IMG/VR virus record: IMGVR_UViG_3300007735_000797
Location: 36,043-100,042 of that record
DNA from: a virus
Length of the DNA stretch: 64,000 nucleotides
Strand: one strand, 5' to 3'
Positions 27,910 through 36,763 of this stretch are shown in pieces. The translations under genes and the position numbers were made by a program. Positions within the stretch are counted from its first letter, which is position 1. Every line of letters starts with the position of its first letter. The notes beneath the pieces are model-generated. The model was given only the letters and a program-made list of their open reading frames with translations. It did not search any database and was not told where the DNA came from.

Positions 27910-28626
27910 ATGGATTTAGACTACAAGATCTTTAAGTTGAAAAGTGGTGAAGAAATAATTGGCTTGATCGATAGTCAGGATGATATGACCATAAAAATCA
28001 GTAGACCAATGGTGGTAAAGTCAGTTTTGATGGTTGATAAATCTGGCTATCCAAAAGAAGTTATGATTATGCGTAATTGGCTTGAATTAACAAATGAATT
28101 AGATGTTAAATTGCCAAAAGATCACATTGCAACTACTTTAAATCCTGCAAAGGAAACTGTTTTTCTATACGAAAAGCAAAAAATACGCGAGGATCAAGAA
28201 TATCTCTACAAGCAAATGATGGAAGATATTACTCCTCAACTTCCAAGTGATTTAGGATTTTCTGGAATGAATCCACAGATGATGAATATGATTCAAAAGA
28301 AAATGGAAGAAGAGCTTTTTGGCAAACAGCAAAAAAACGAAGAAGGAGATACTGCAACTCCAGAACAACCAGAAAAAAAACCAAATATGGTTGGAATGTT
28401 CTTGTTCTTTCCTCCCGATATTATTGCAGATCTGATTGACACTGGAGTTTTAGATCCTGAGATGTTTGCTGAACTCGCTGAAGATGATGCTTTAATTCCT
28501 GAAATGGAAAGACTTTCAGAGAAAGAACTCAAAGAAATTGATTTGAGTGATTGGCCTGATGATCCAAGTAAGCTCATTCAGGATAGCTCTGAAGATAACT
28601 CTGAAGAAGACTCAGAGGATACTTAA
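27910..28626 (+). CDS. Sm-like domain protein with acidic C-terminus
   Basis: The strong ribosome-binding site GGAGGT (27900-27905) selects the ATG at 27910 over the one at 27898, giving 238 residues. The N-terminal 60 residues (DYKIFKLKSGEEIIGLID, then MTIKISRPMVVKSV) match a small Sm-like beta-barrel family described from a crystal structure of a putative cyanophage protein. The middle is helical with Met/Gln-rich sequence, and a conserved-looking MVGMFLFFPPDIIADLIDTG follows. The C-terminus (last 30 residues) is almost all Asp, Glu and Ser. An RNA-binding or regulatory role is possible by analogy with Sm/Hfq proteins, but unproven. Confidence 0.65.
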   Translation: MDLDYKIFKLKSGEEIIGLIDSQDDMTIKISRPMVVKSVLMVDKSGYPKEVMIMRNWLELTNELDVKLPKDHIATTLNPAKETVFLYEKQKIREDQEYLYKQMMEDITPQLPSDLGFSGMNPQMMNMIQKKMEEELFGKQQKNEEGDTATPEQPEKKPNMVGMFLFFPPDIIADLIDTGVLDPEMFAELAEDDALIPEMERLSEKELKEIDLSDWPDDPSKLIQDSSEDNSEEDSEDT

Positions 28627-28751
28627 AGTACTCTATAGTATCTAATAAGTATAATTTCCCTTGTCCATCGCGTACACGCTCATTGTAGCAAGGAAAACAA
28701 TTCTGTCAATACCCCCCTTGCTCTTATGTTATTTGGACGTATAATGTAATT
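28627..28751 (+). promoter_or_regulatory. Intergenic region with sigma70-like promoter for gp55
   Basis: This 125-nt gap holds TTGCTC (28718-28723) and a perfect TATAAT (28740-28745) with 16 nt between them. TATAAT ends exactly 6 nt before the gp55 ATG, which predicts a leaderless transcript. The rest contains imperfect inverted sequence (GCGTACACGC, and CCTTG with CAAGG flanking it) but no T-tract, so no terminator is claimed. Confidence 0.7.
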
Positions 28752-29408
28752 ATGAAGAAAACTAAACAAAAGAAGAAAAAAATCGAATTAGAAGAAGATG
28801 AAGATGATTTAGGGTTTGATGATTTTGCTATTGAAATAGAACCAGAAGTCATAAAGCCTGCCACAAAAGGACATTACATCGATAACTCAAAGTTTAATGA
28901 TGAAATGACAAAGTGGATCAAGAAAGTCAGAACGGCTGAAAAAAATGGTAAGGATAGACCTCCTGTAACTGACTATATTGCAGAATGTTTTTTAAAAATT
29001 GCGGAACATCTGTCCTACAGACCAAATTTTATGAACTACCCCTATAGAGAAGAGATGGTGGGTGATGGAATTGAAAATTGTTTGATGTACGCACATAATT
29101 TCAACCCAGATAAGTCATCAAACCCCTTTTCTTATTTTACCCAGATTATATACTATGCATTCCTTAGACGAATAGAGAAGGAAAAGAAGCAATCGTATGT
29201 AAAGTTTAAGATAATGGAAGAAAATGCCGATGATAAATTCTATAAGTGGTTTAAGGAAAACTACTTTGAGAAGGACGGTAAGCCAGAACTAGCTGATGTT
29301 TTTAATCTCACAGAACGAGATGTAGAAAGATTTGAAGAAAAAGCTGGTGGCGGAACCAAGAAAAAGACCAGAAAAAAGAAAAAGGTTATTAAAAGAGGTT
29401 TAATGTGA
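28752..29408 (+). CDS. gp55: Late-transcription sigma factor, gp55-like
   Basis: This 218-residue protein has the gp55 core: DYIAECFLKIAEHLSYRPNF (about 77-96), then MVGDGIENCLMYAHNFNPDKSSNPFSYF in two adjoining stretches, followed by TQIIYYAFLRRIEKEKKQSY. This is the region that resembles sigma region 2 and recognises the late TATAAATA element. The N-terminus is Lys-rich then acidic, and the C-terminus is very basic (KKKTRKKKKVIKRG). It has its own promoter and begins the gp55-47-46 run. The stop overlaps the GTG of gp47. Confidence 0.93.
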   Translation: MKKTKQKKKKIELEEDEDDLGFDDFAIEIEPEVIKPATKGHYIDNSKFNDEMTKWIKKVRTAEKNGKDRPPVTDYIAECFLKIAEHLSYRPNFMNYPYREEMVGDGIENCLMYAHNFNPDKSSNPFSYFTQIIYYAFLRRIEKEKKQSYVKFKIMEENADDKFYKWFKENYFEKDGKPELADVFNLTERDVERFEEKAGGGTKKKTRKKKKVIKRGLM

Positions 29409-30454
29409 AAATAGCAGTCATTAATGACACCCACTTCGGAATCAGAAATGATTCCGAATTGTTTTTAAATTACTTCATAGATTTTTTTAAAGAACAATTC
29501 TTTCCATATCTCAAAGATAATAATATCGATACGGTAATTCATCTTGGAGATTTCTTCGATAGAAGAAAATATATCAATTTTAACACATTAAACCGAGTTA
29601 CTAATGAAATCCTTGTTCCCCTGAAAGAGATGGGAATTCAAGTACATTGTCTAGTCGGTAATCACGACACTTATTATAAAAATACTAATAGAGTAAATTC
29701 TGTATGTCAGCTACTTCCAGCGTTTGATAATATCAAAACTTATGGTGAATTCGATATTATCAATATCGATGGAACCGAAATCGCTATGGTTCCTTGGATC
29801 AACGATTCAAATGAAAAAGATATAGTCAAGCAACTCAAGAAGTGCAAAGCAACGATTGCATGTGGCCACTTTGAACTAACAGGATATGAAGTTCTTCGTG
29901 GTGTAAAGTTTGATGGTGGAATGTCAGATGAAGTTCTTGCCAAGTTTGAAATTGTTCTTTCTGGCCATTTTCATCTGAAATCATCCCATAAAAATATTTA
30001 CTACTTGGGTACTCAATACCAAATGCTTTTCTCCGATATTAATGAAGCAAAGGGCTTCCATGTCTTTGATCTAAAGTCTAGAGAATTGGAATATATCCAG
30101 AACAGAAATTGCATTTTTCATAGAATTTTTTACGATGACAGTGCAACACCCAAGATCGATAAGATGGATTTCTCTCAGTACGAGAATAAGCTCGTAAAGA
30201 TTATAGTCCAAAGAAAAACTAATCCTGCTACTTATGAAAAGTTTATTGATGGCATCAATTCTGCAAATGCTCATGAGATTTCTATAGTTGATGAGACATT
30301 TGTACCAGATGATTCAAACGATGTTGCTGATTTGAGTGTTGATACACTTTCATTCATCGAAAAAGAAATCGATCAATTGATTGATGTCAAAAATAAAGAC
30401 GAACTCAAGAAAATGGTTCATGATATTTACTTTGAAAGTCTAGATAATGATTAA
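29405..30454 (+). CDS. gp47: Recombination endonuclease subunit, gp47-like (Mre11/SbcD)
   Basis: This is a 349-residue metallophosphoesterase. It starts at GTG (29405), the frame fixed by the motif sequence IAVINDTHFG (D-x-H, residues 3-12). Further metal-binding motifs follow: VIHLGDFFDRR (GDxxD), LVGNHDTYYK (GNHD), ACGHFE and LSGHFHLKS (GHxH). With gp46 it forms the Mre11-Rad50-type nuclease that processes DNA ends for recombination-dependent replication. It overlaps gp46 by 8 nt. Confidence 0.95.
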   Translation: MKIAVINDTHFGIRNDSELFLNYFIDFFKEQFFPYLKDNNIDTVIHLGDFFDRRKYINFNTLNRVTNEILVPLKEMGIQVHCLVGNHDTYYKNTNRVNSVCQLLPAFDNIKTYGEFDIINIDGTEIAMVPWINDSNEKDIVKQLKKCKATIACGHFELTGYEVLRGVKFDGGMSDEVLAKFEIVLSGHFHLKSSHKNIYYLGTQYQMLFSDINEAKGFHVFDLKSRELEYIQNRNCIFHRIFYDDSATPKIDKMDFSQYENKLVKIIVQRKTNPATYEKFIDGINSANAHEISIVDETFVPDDSNDVADLSVDTLSFIEKEIDQLIDVKNKDELKKMVHDIYFESLDND

Positions 30455-32156
30455 GTTTACCCAACTAAGATTCAAGAATTTTGGTTCATTCGGCAATAAT
30501 TTTACTGAAATCGATTTTGGTAAAAAGGGAAATTATCTAGTTTCAGGCAAAAACGGAGATGGAAAGTCCTTTGCCTTTCTAGATGCTATTACTTTTGGTT
30601 TGTTTGGTGTTCCTTTTAGAAATATCAATATTCCACAACTAGTCAATAGTGTAAATAAGAAAAACTGTGTGGTAGAGGTAGAATTTGATATTGGGTTGAC
30701 CAAATACATGGTTAGGCGTGGCCTAGCCCCCAAGATCTTTGAAATTTACAAAGATGGCAAGTTGATAGAACAAGCCGCCAAGACTAAGGAATATCAGGAA
30801 TATTTGGAAAAGAATATCCTTAAAATGGGATATAAGTCTTTTACTCAGGTTGTTATTCTTGGAAAGTCTTCTTTTGTCCCGTTTATGCAACTTACTGCGG
30901 CTGACAGACGAGAAGTCATTGAAAATGTTTTGGATATCGGTATTTTTAGCTCTATGAATTTAGTATTAAAGGGCAAGATTTCTCAGCAGAAAGAGTTTAT
31001 TAAGCAAAAAAAGACCGATTTATCCACAATTCAGGGCAAGGTAGATGTTTTGGATCGTAATCGCCAAGAATTGGAGAAGAAAAAGCAGGATATTGAAACT
31101 AAGCTACAAAATAGGCTTAACGAAATTGATGTTAGTATCACCCAATATAGAGATCCAATTGCCTCATTAGAGGCAGAACTAGCCGCCAAGGAGGCTGTTC
31201 TAGCCACTTTTGCCGAAACCAAGTATACGGGTATGCTTGAACTGAGGTCGAGCTTAAAAGCCAACCTAGAGTCATTAAAGGAAGACATTCAGTTTTATCA
31301 GGAAAATGAAGTGTGTCCTGCATGTAAGCAGGCTATAACGGATAACCACAGGAACGAAATCTGTGCGACTAAGAATACCAAAAAAGACGAAATTGATACA
31401 GCCATTCAAAAATTGAATGAGATGATCGAAGAACAAAAAAATAATGACAACTCCAAAAAGAATTTGGAAAGAGAAATATCAAATATTAAGAATGATATAA
31501 GACAAGCAAACCAAAAAATTGCCAATCTAGAAGAACAAAAGAAAATTTATGAAAAAGAAGCCAAAATTGATCTGGTGGATACTATCGAAAAAATTACAAA
31601 CGACATTGCTACTTTTAAGAAGGAAGCTAAGGCACATCAACGAAGCTTGGATACACTTTACAATGAGAACGAAGATCTAGAAATACTTTCTGGGCTTCTG
31701 AAGGATAGTGGTATTAAAACCAAAATTATTCGCCATTATCTTCCATTGATGAATCAGATTGTGAATAAGTATCTTTCCAACATGAATTTCTTCGTCCATT
31801 TTTACTTGGATGACGAATTCAAGGAAACGATCAAAAGTCGCCACCGAGATGACTTTTCCTACATGAGCTTTAGTGAAGGTGAAAAGCTTAGGATTGACTT
31901 AGCATTGCTTTTAGCATGGAGAGAAGTCGCTAAACAGAAGAATAGTGTCAGTTGTAATCTATTGATTTTGGATGAAGTATTTGATTCTTCGCTAGATTCC
32001 GTGGGTACGGATGAATTGATGAAAATCCTAAATATATTAGGTAAGGAAACTAATGTGATTGTAATCAGTCACAAAACGGATCAGCTTACCGATAAGTTTA
32101 AGTACATTTACACGCTGGAGAAGAAGAATAACTTTAGCAAAATAAGCCTTACATAA
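30447..32156 (+). CDS. gp46: Recombination endonuclease subunit, gp46-like (Rad50/SbcC)
   Basis: This is a 569-residue SMC-type ATPase. Walker A is GKNGDGKS (34-41). Two coiled-coil arms flank a zinc hook with CPAC at residues 290-293. The ABC signature is FSEGEKLRIDLALLLAWRE near residue 476, followed by Walker B LLILDEVFD and the His-switch VIVISHK. Together with gp47 it resects double-strand ends. Length is close to T4 gp46 (560). It overlaps gp47 and ends 0 nt before the next ATG. Confidence 0.96.
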   Translation: MIKFTQLRFKNFGSFGNNFTEIDFGKKGNYLVSGKNGDGKSFAFLDAITFGLFGVPFRNINIPQLVNSVNKKNCVVEVEFDIGLTKYMVRRGLAPKIFEIYKDGKLIEQAAKTKEYQEYLEKNILKMGYKSFTQVVILGKSSFVPFMQLTAADRREVIENVLDIGIFSSMNLVLKGKISQQKEFIKQKKTDLSTIQGKVDVLDRNRQELEKKKQDIETKLQNRLNEIDVSITQYRDPIASLEAELAAKEAVLATFAETKYTGMLELRSSLKANLESLKEDIQFYQENEVCPACKQAITDNHRNEICATKNTKKDEIDTAIQKLNEMIEEQKNNDNSKKNLEREISNIKNDIRQANQKIANLEEQKKIYEKEAKIDLVDTIEKITNDIATFKKEAKAHQRSLDTLYNENEDLEILSGLLKDSGIKTKIIRHYLPLMNQIVNKYLSNMNFFVHFYLDDEFKETIKSRHRDDFSYMSFSEGEKLRIDLALLLAWREVAKQKNSVSCNLLILDEVFDSSLDSVGTDELMKILNILGKETNVIVISHKTDQLTDKFKYIYTLEKKNNFSKISLT

Positions 32157-32459
32157 ATGTACAACTACCGAGGAAAATTTCGAATACTACAGCCAGATGG
32201 CAATATGACCGTCTATTCTCAATATGATGTTGTCGAGAAGGAAGGCAAGCATTATATGGCTGTGTTTGATACCTATGGTTTCTCCCCCGAACACGGAGAA
32301 CTTCGCGGTTGGAAAAAAATAAACGGAACTGTTCCTGTTACCAGTAGCAGTGCCCCATCCAATCCCGATGTCGGACAGCAATGGCTCGATACTGTTTCTG
32401 GAATTCTATTCGAATATGTTGACGATGGAAATTCTAAACAGTGGTTAGCCATTAGCTAG
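32157..32459 (+). CDS. Small protein with fibre/carbohydrate-binding-like modules
   Basis: This 100-residue protein starts immediately after the gp46 stop. Residues about 20-54 (TVYSQYDVVEKEGKHYMAVF to GWKKI) follow the layout of small carbohydrate-binding modules of the CBM5/12 type: a GDVV-like turn, then a Y..A strand and a closing Trp. Residues about 65-100 (APSNPDVGQQWLDTVSGILF, then EYVDDGNSKQWLAIS) match a short repeat seen at the ends of phage fibres, and resemble the end of the collagen-like protein at 47481-49208. A virion-type protein among replication genes is unexpected. The function is not known. Confidence 0.55.
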   Translation: MYNYRGKFRILQPDGNMTVYSQYDVVEKEGKHYMAVFDTYGFSPEHGELRGWKKINGTVPVTSSSAPSNPDVGQQWLDTVSGILFEYVDDGNSKQWLAIS

Positions 32460-32466
32460 GAGACTT

Positions 32467-32652
32467 ATGGGATACTATTATGAAAAGAAGAAGAATAATA
32501 GTTGGAGAAGAAAATTTTACAGAGAATTGGCAAAGAAACAAAGGCGTTCTACGCGACATTATTTGAATAAACTTGTTCAAGATGTTTGCTCAGGAGCTAT
32601 TGACTTTGATGAGTTCTTGGATATGATGCGTAGAAGAGGTAATATATTATGA
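32467..32652 (+). CDS. Small basic protein of unknown function
   Basis: This 61-residue protein has a good ribosome-binding site (TAGGAG) 6 nt before its ATG. It is very basic in its first half (YEKKKNNSWRRKFYRELAKK, then QRRSTRHYLNKLV) and then has an acidic helix (DFDEFLDMMRRRG). It overlaps the clamp gene by 4 nt, which argues that it is translated. It may bind nucleic acid, but I recognise no family. Confidence 0.55.
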   Translation: MGYYYEKKKNNSWRRKFYRELAKKQRRSTRHYLNKLVQDVCSGAIDFDEFLDMMRRRGNIL

Positions 32653-33347
32653 AGACTAAAAGTGCCACTAAGCTAAGTAAAGAGACTCTGCAAATTCTGA
32701 AGAACTTTGCATCCCTCAATTCCAATCTCCTTGTCAAGCCCGGTAATCGTCTTGTTACGGTTACTCCCTACAAGAATGTGATGGCCGAAGCCATTATTCA
32801 GGAGGAGTTTGATACTGAATTCGCTATCTGGGATCTGTCCAAGTTCCTTGGCATCGTGTCGATGTTCGAAGATCCTGACTTTATTTTCCACGACAAGTAT
32901 GTGGAGATTGAAGGTAGCAATCATTCTACCGTAAAGTATTTCTACTGTGATCCGAAGCTTATCACTTCTTATCCAACTAAGAATCTTGTCATGCCCCGTA
33001 TTGTCCTAGAACTTGAGTTCTCGGAGCGTAAACTGACCGAACTGCAAAAGGCAGCATCGATTCTACAGATTCAGGATCTCAAGATCTTCTGTGACAGCGG
33101 TAGTATTATGGGTGAGATGTTCGATTCTAAGGACAGCACTACAAACACCTATAGCGTAGAGTTCCCATACGACGGCGAACTTGAGACTGATGAGTTTGAG
33201 TTCCACTTCAAGATTGAGAATCTGAAGTTTATTCCGGGAGCCTATAAGGCTCAATTCTCGGAAAATATTGTGTCTAAGTTTGTTTGCAATAATACTCCAA
33301 TTTCTTATTGGGTTGCAATGGAACCGTCTTCCAACTACGGAAAGTAA
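32649..33347 (+). CDS. gp45: Sliding clamp, gp45-like
   Basis: This 232-residue protein matches the T4 gp45 processivity clamp: LSKETLQILKNFASLNSNLLVKPGN near the start, AEAIIQEEFDTEFAIWDLSKFLG (about 47-69), FEDPDFIFHDKYVEIEG, and LKFIPGAYKAQFSENIVSKFVC near the end. The ring holds the gp43 polymerase on DNA and, in T4, also activates late transcription with gp55. T4 gp45 has 228 residues. It lies in the conserved 45-44-62-regA order. Confidence 0.93.
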   Translation: MKTKSATKLSKETLQILKNFASLNSNLLVKPGNRLVTVTPYKNVMAEAIIQEEFDTEFAIWDLSKFLGIVSMFEDPDFIFHDKYVEIEGSNHSTVKYFYCDPKLITSYPTKNLVMPRIVLELEFSERKLTELQKAASILQIQDLKIFCDSGSIMGEMFDSKDSTTNTYSVEFPYDGELETDEFEFHFKIENLKFIPGAYKAQFSENIVSKFVCNNTPISYWVAMEPSSNYGK

Positions 33348-33351
33348 GTAA

Positions 33352-34299
33352 ATGAATATTGATCACTTTGTATGGGCGGAAAAATACCGCCCATCATCCA
33401 TTTCTGAATGCATTCTTTCTAAGGAGAATGCAAATACATTCAATAGCATGGTGAAGCAAGGAGAGCCACAAAATCTTATGCTATCCGGCCCAGCCGGATG
33501 CGGTAAGACTACGGTTGCTAAGGCTCTTTGCAAGGATCTTGGATGCGATTACATTCTGATCAACTGCTCTGAAGATGGCAATATTGATACTCTTCGCACA
33601 AAGATTCGTGGATTTGCTAGCACTGTATCATTGACTAGTGCCAAGAAGGTAGTTATTCTTGATGAATTTGATTATAGCAATGCAAATAGCATTCAACCCG
33701 CTCTGCGCGGGGCTATCGAAGAGTTTTCTTCTAATTGCAGATTCATTATGACTTGCAATTGGCCAAGTCGCATCATTGATCCTCTTCATTCCCGGTGTAC
33801 GCACATCTCATTTGTGATTCCTTATGAGGAAAGATCTACGCTTGCGACTAATATGTTTAAGCGTGTGAAGCACATTCTTGATACCGAAAAGGTAAAGTAT
33901 AACGATAGTGCTCTTGCTACTCTAGTAAACACCCATTTCCCAGACTTTAGGCGCATTATTAATGAATTGCAGAGATATTCTGTCTCTGGCGAGATTGACG
34001 TTGGTATTCTAAGCCAATGCAAGGAGATCGATCTCAAGAAGCTGGCTGGATATATGTCCAGTAAGAATTTTGCCGAGGTTCGGAAATGGGTCGTCAACAA
34101 TCTTGAGAATAACAATACAGATATTTTTCGAAGGATCTATGATAATCTGACTGATATGCTACAGCCAGCCAGCATCCCACAAGCAGTCATGATTATTGCA
34201 GAATACCAATATAAGGCAGCATTTGTCGCAGATCAAGAGATCAATATGACTGCATTCTTGGTAGAAATCATGATGCAATGTGAGTTTAAGAAGAAATGA
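33352..34299 (+). CDS. gp44: Clamp loader large subunit, gp44-like
   Basis: This 315-residue AAA+ ATPase begins with the conserved VWAEKYRPSSISECIL. Walker A is SGPAGCGKTT (45-54) and Walker B is VVILDEFDY (D104/E105). The arginine-finger region HSRCTHISF follows near residue 148. With gp62 it opens and loads the gp45 ring. Length is close to T4 gp44 (319). It overlaps gp62 by 4 nt. Confidence 0.96.
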   Translation: MNIDHFVWAEKYRPSSISECILSKENANTFNSMVKQGEPQNLMLSGPAGCGKTTVAKALCKDLGCDYILINCSEDGNIDTLRTKIRGFASTVSLTSAKKVVILDEFDYSNANSIQPALRGAIEEFSSNCRFIMTCNWPSRIIDPLHSRCTHISFVIPYEERSTLATNMFKRVKHILDTEKVKYNDSALATLVNTHFPDFRRIINELQRYSVSGEIDVGILSQCKEIDLKKLAGYMSSKNFAEVRKWVVNNLENNNTDIFRRIYDNLTDMLQPASIPQAVMIIAEYQYKAAFVADQEINMTAFLVEIMMQCEFKKK

Positions 34300-34667
34300 A
34301 CCTATCCAAGGTATTAGAAAGCATCAACTATACAAAGGAAGATGCCCTTGTTGACAACGACAAGGATTATGTTCCATTTGTCGTAAATAGATCATTATCA
34401 TATTTCATTGATACTATAGCCTACGCCAATCAGATGAATCTATACCCTCATCTGAACAAGCGTCTTCAATATGATTATCTTAGAAATGCTATTCGCAAGA
34501 AGCGCAGATTCAGTAAATGGGCTAAGAAAGCCGAATACGACTGCCTAGAAGCTGTGTGCTTTTACTATGGATGTTCTAAGGTAAAGGCAATAGAAATCAT
34601 CAACCTACTCTCCCAAGAGCAAAAATCACATATACAGTCAGAATACGAAAAACTCCAAAAAACCTAA
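34296..34667 (+). CDS. gp62: Clamp loader small subunit, gp62-like
   Basis: This 123-residue protein starts on the ATGA overlap with gp44. The segment YVPFVVNRSLSYFIDTIAYA (about 25-44), followed by NLYPHLNKRLQYDYL and KKRRFSKWAKK, is typical of gp62 in marine T4-like phages, where it is shorter than in T4 (187). It completes the clamp-loader complex. Position directly after gp44 supports the call. Confidence 0.88.
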   Translation: MNLSKVLESINYTKEDALVDNDKDYVPFVVNRSLSYFIDTIAYANQMNLYPHLNKRLQYDYLRNAIRKKRRFSKWAKKAEYDCLEAVCFYYGCSKVKAIEIINLLSQEQKSHIQSEYEKLQKT

Positions 34668-34670
34668 ATA
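34663..34670 (+). promoter_or_regulatory. Late-promoter-like motif before regA
   Basis: CCTAAATA overlaps the end of gp62 and lies 21 nt before the regA ATG, with a ribosome-binding site (ATGGAG) between. Identical in sequence to the motif before gp23. Function is inferred from similarity and spacing only. Confidence 0.35.
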
Positions 34671-34691
34671 ATTTGGTATTATGGAGTTTTT

Positions 34692-35096
34692 ATGGATAAT
34701 AATGACATATTTGATGGTTTAGGTGTTGAAGTAACATTAAAAGATAAAGACGCATTCTTGAAGGTCCGAGAGACCCTAACAAGAATCGGCGTTTCTTCCA
34801 ATCCAAACAAAAAGCTATATCAATCTTGCCATATCTTGCACAAGAAGGGCAGATATGCTATAATGCATTTTAAAGAATTATTTGTTTTAGACGGATTGGA
34901 TAGTGATATGGACGAAACCGACTTGGCAAGAAGAAATACTATTGTAAAGCTTCTTGTCGAATGGGGTTTAGTCGATCCAGTAGATGAGAATAGATATAAG
35001 GGGCCTCAGCTTCCGCTGAACAAGCTCAAGATCATTCCCTTTAAGGAGAAGGGTGATTGGAATCTAGTTCCTAAGTACCATATTGGAAAGAAATAA
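34692..35096 (+). CDS. regA: Translational repressor RegA
   Basis: This 134-residue protein matches RegA over nearly its whole length: VEVTLKDKDAFLKVRETLTR (about 12-31), KLYQSCHILHKKGRYAIMHF with KELFVLDG, and the C-terminal GDWNLVPKYHIGKK. RegA binds the start regions of early mRNAs and represses their translation, including its own and the clamp-loader genes in T4. T4 RegA has 122 residues. It is the last T4 core gene before the inserted glycan and fibre region. Confidence 0.95.
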   Translation: MDNNDIFDGLGVEVTLKDKDAFLKVRETLTRIGVSSNPNKKLYQSCHILHKKGRYAIMHFKELFVLDGLDSDMDETDLARRNTIVKLLVEWGLVDPVDENRYKGPQLPLNKLKIIPFKEKGDWNLVPKYHIGKK

Positions 35097-35386
35097 TGAA
35101 TATTGTTAATGATTATGATTTGTATGATAAAGCAAGAAATATGCTTTATGAAGGTCTTGCTAAGTACGATATCAAAAAACCAATCTTCATTTATGTTGAC
35201 AATGAAATTGGCGATGCAGTCTTTAATATAAAAAAAAATAAACAGAATTTTGAATTAGCTATTATTCTTAGTAATGAAGCTGTAAGTTTTGCTAAAGAAA
35301 ATCTAATTGAAATTTTTAATAGATTTGATATGATTATTACCGATGATCCAGTAATAAGTGAATATTCATTCTTTAGTAAAAAATAA
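35096..35386 (+). CDS. Unknown small protein at the edge of the glycan island
   Basis: I do not recognise this 96-residue protein. Its start overlaps the last base of the regA stop (TAATG). The sequence is Asn/Ile/Asp-rich with alternating hydrophobic stretches (KPIFIYVDNEIGDAVFNI, LAIILSNEAVSFAKENLIEI, DMIITDDPV), which suggests a compact alpha/beta fold. Base composition shifts to the A+T-rich type of the following glycosyltransferase genes, so it may belong to that cassette. Confidence 0.5.
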   Translation: MNIVNDYDLYDKARNMLYEGLAKYDIKKPIFIYVDNEIGDAVFNIKKNKQNFELAIILSNEAVSFAKENLIEIFNRFDMIITDDPVISEYSFFSKK

Positions 35387-35392
35387 TTTATT

Positions 35393-36007
35393 ATGATACC
35401 AAAAATTATACACCAAATATGGTTGGGGGATCAATCAAAACGTCCTTCCAACCTTATAGAAACATGGAAAAGTAAAAATCCATCATGGCAACATAAATTG
35501 TGGACCGATGATAATTTACCCACATTGATATGCAAAAAACAATTTGAAGAATGTCCTTCGCTTCCCGGAAAAGCTGATATTTTAAGATATCAACTTCTTT
35601 ACCAGCAAGGTGGGTTTTTTATTGATGCAGATTCTGAATGTATTAATTCTTTAGATGATTGTTTATTGAATAATCATTGTTTTTGTTGCTGGGAAAACGA
35701 AACAGTCCGTAAAGGGCTTATGGCAAATGGATATTTAGCAGCAGAACGAGAGTGCGAATTGATGAAATTGATTATGAATAAGATTGATTCATATCCACAT
35801 ATGAATTATCCTCCTCTAGCCACATGGGAAATAACGGGACCTTTATTACTAACTAATACAGCTTATCTCAATAAGTATCCAATCACAGTGTATCCTAGTT
35901 GGTATTTTATACCAAGACATTACACTGGATTGGAATATAAGGGTGATGGTAAAATATACGCAAAACAATATTGGGGAACCACTCCAAACAGTGGTTATGA
36001 TTATTAA
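35393..36007 (+). CDS. Glycosyltransferase, GT32/OCH1-like with DXD motif
   Basis: This 204-residue protein has the two signatures of the DXD-sugar family: IPKIIHQIWLG at the start and SLPGKADILRYQLLYQQGG followed by FFIDADSE, where D78-x-D80 would bind metal and the nucleotide-sugar. It is shorter than many members but keeps the catalytic region. It starts 6 nt after the previous stop, with no clear ribosome-binding site, and overlaps the next glycosyltransferase by 1 nt. The acceptor and the sugar are unknown. Confidence 0.85.
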   Translation: MIPKIIHQIWLGDQSKRPSNLIETWKSKNPSWQHKLWTDDNLPTLICKKQFEECPSLPGKADILRYQLLYQQGGFFIDADSECINSLDDCLLNNHCFCCWENETVRKGLMANGYLAAERECELMKLIMNKIDSYPHMNYPPLATWEITGPLLLTNTAYLNKYPITVYPSWYFIPRHYTGLEYKGDGKIYAKQYWGTTPNSGYDY

Positions 36008-36762
36008 TGGAAACCGTATCTATAGTTTTAAATTCATATCGAAGAACCAGATGGTTTATGGAACAATACCAAGCGATCAAAAATCAATCTGTTCCTATAA
36101 ATGAAATCTATGTGTGGCAAAATAAATCTGATTCCGAGCCAATAGACGCATCATATAAAAACGATGTAATATTTGCAGACTGCAATCAAAATTTAGGTGT
36201 TTGGGCAAGATTTGCATTAGCTTTAAATTGTAGATCAGATTACATTGCAATTTTTGACGATGACACAATTCCCGGATCAAAATGGATAGAGAATTGCTTG
36301 AACACACACAAAACTCATCCCGGATTGCTTGGTACTGTTGGTGTTATATTTGGTGACAAGTATTATACTTGGAACAAAGTGGAGCGTCTAGGTTGGTGTA
36401 ACTCAAACGAAACAGTGAAACAAGTTGATATAGTAGGTCATTGTTGGTTTTTTCATAGAGATCTTCTTTCTGTTTTTTGGAGAGAACTTCCGAGCAAAAA
36501 TCAAATACCAATTGTTGGCGAGGATATTCATTTTGCTAAAATGATACAAAAATATACTAATCAAGGGGTGTATGTTCCCCCCCATCCAACAAATGACAAG
36601 GAAATGTGGGGTAGTATAAAGGGAGAATCTTATGGACATAGTCAAGAGGCTATATCCATGAATTTGTATCAAGTTGGAAATATGAAACTTGCTGGTGGGC
36701 AGATGATGGCTATGGAACTTTCAAAAGCCGTTGATAATGGATTTAAATTACTAAGAGCATAA
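36007..36762 (+). CDS. Glycosyltransferase, GT2-type (GT-A fold)
   Basis: This 251-residue protein has a GT-A pattern: VSIVLNSYRRTRWFMEQYQA at the start, a DNA-sized spacer, and DYIAIFDDDTIPGSKWIEN (about 78-96), where DDD is the metal and nucleotide-sugar site. WFFHRDLLSVFWRELPSKN and GEDIHFAKMIQKY (about 174-187) correspond to the acceptor side; the ED pair may be the catalytic base region. It is located between a GT32-like gene and a WecB-like epimerase gene. Confidence 0.8.
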   Translation: METVSIVLNSYRRTRWFMEQYQAIKNQSVPINEIYVWQNKSDSEPIDASYKNDVIFADCNQNLGVWARFALALNCRSDYIAIFDDDTIPGSKWIENCLNTHKTHPGLLGTVGVIFGDKYYTWNKVERLGWCNSNETVKQVDIVGHCWFFHRDLLSVFWRELPSKNQIPIVGEDIHFAKMIQKYTNQGVYVPPHPTNDKEMWGSIKGESYGHSQEAISMNLYQVGNMKLAGGQMMAMELSKAVDNGFKLLRA

Positions 36763-36763
36763 G

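Noticed and set aside
28627-28717. Terminator in the gap before gp55
   Set aside because: The inverted sequences are imperfect and no T-tract follows.
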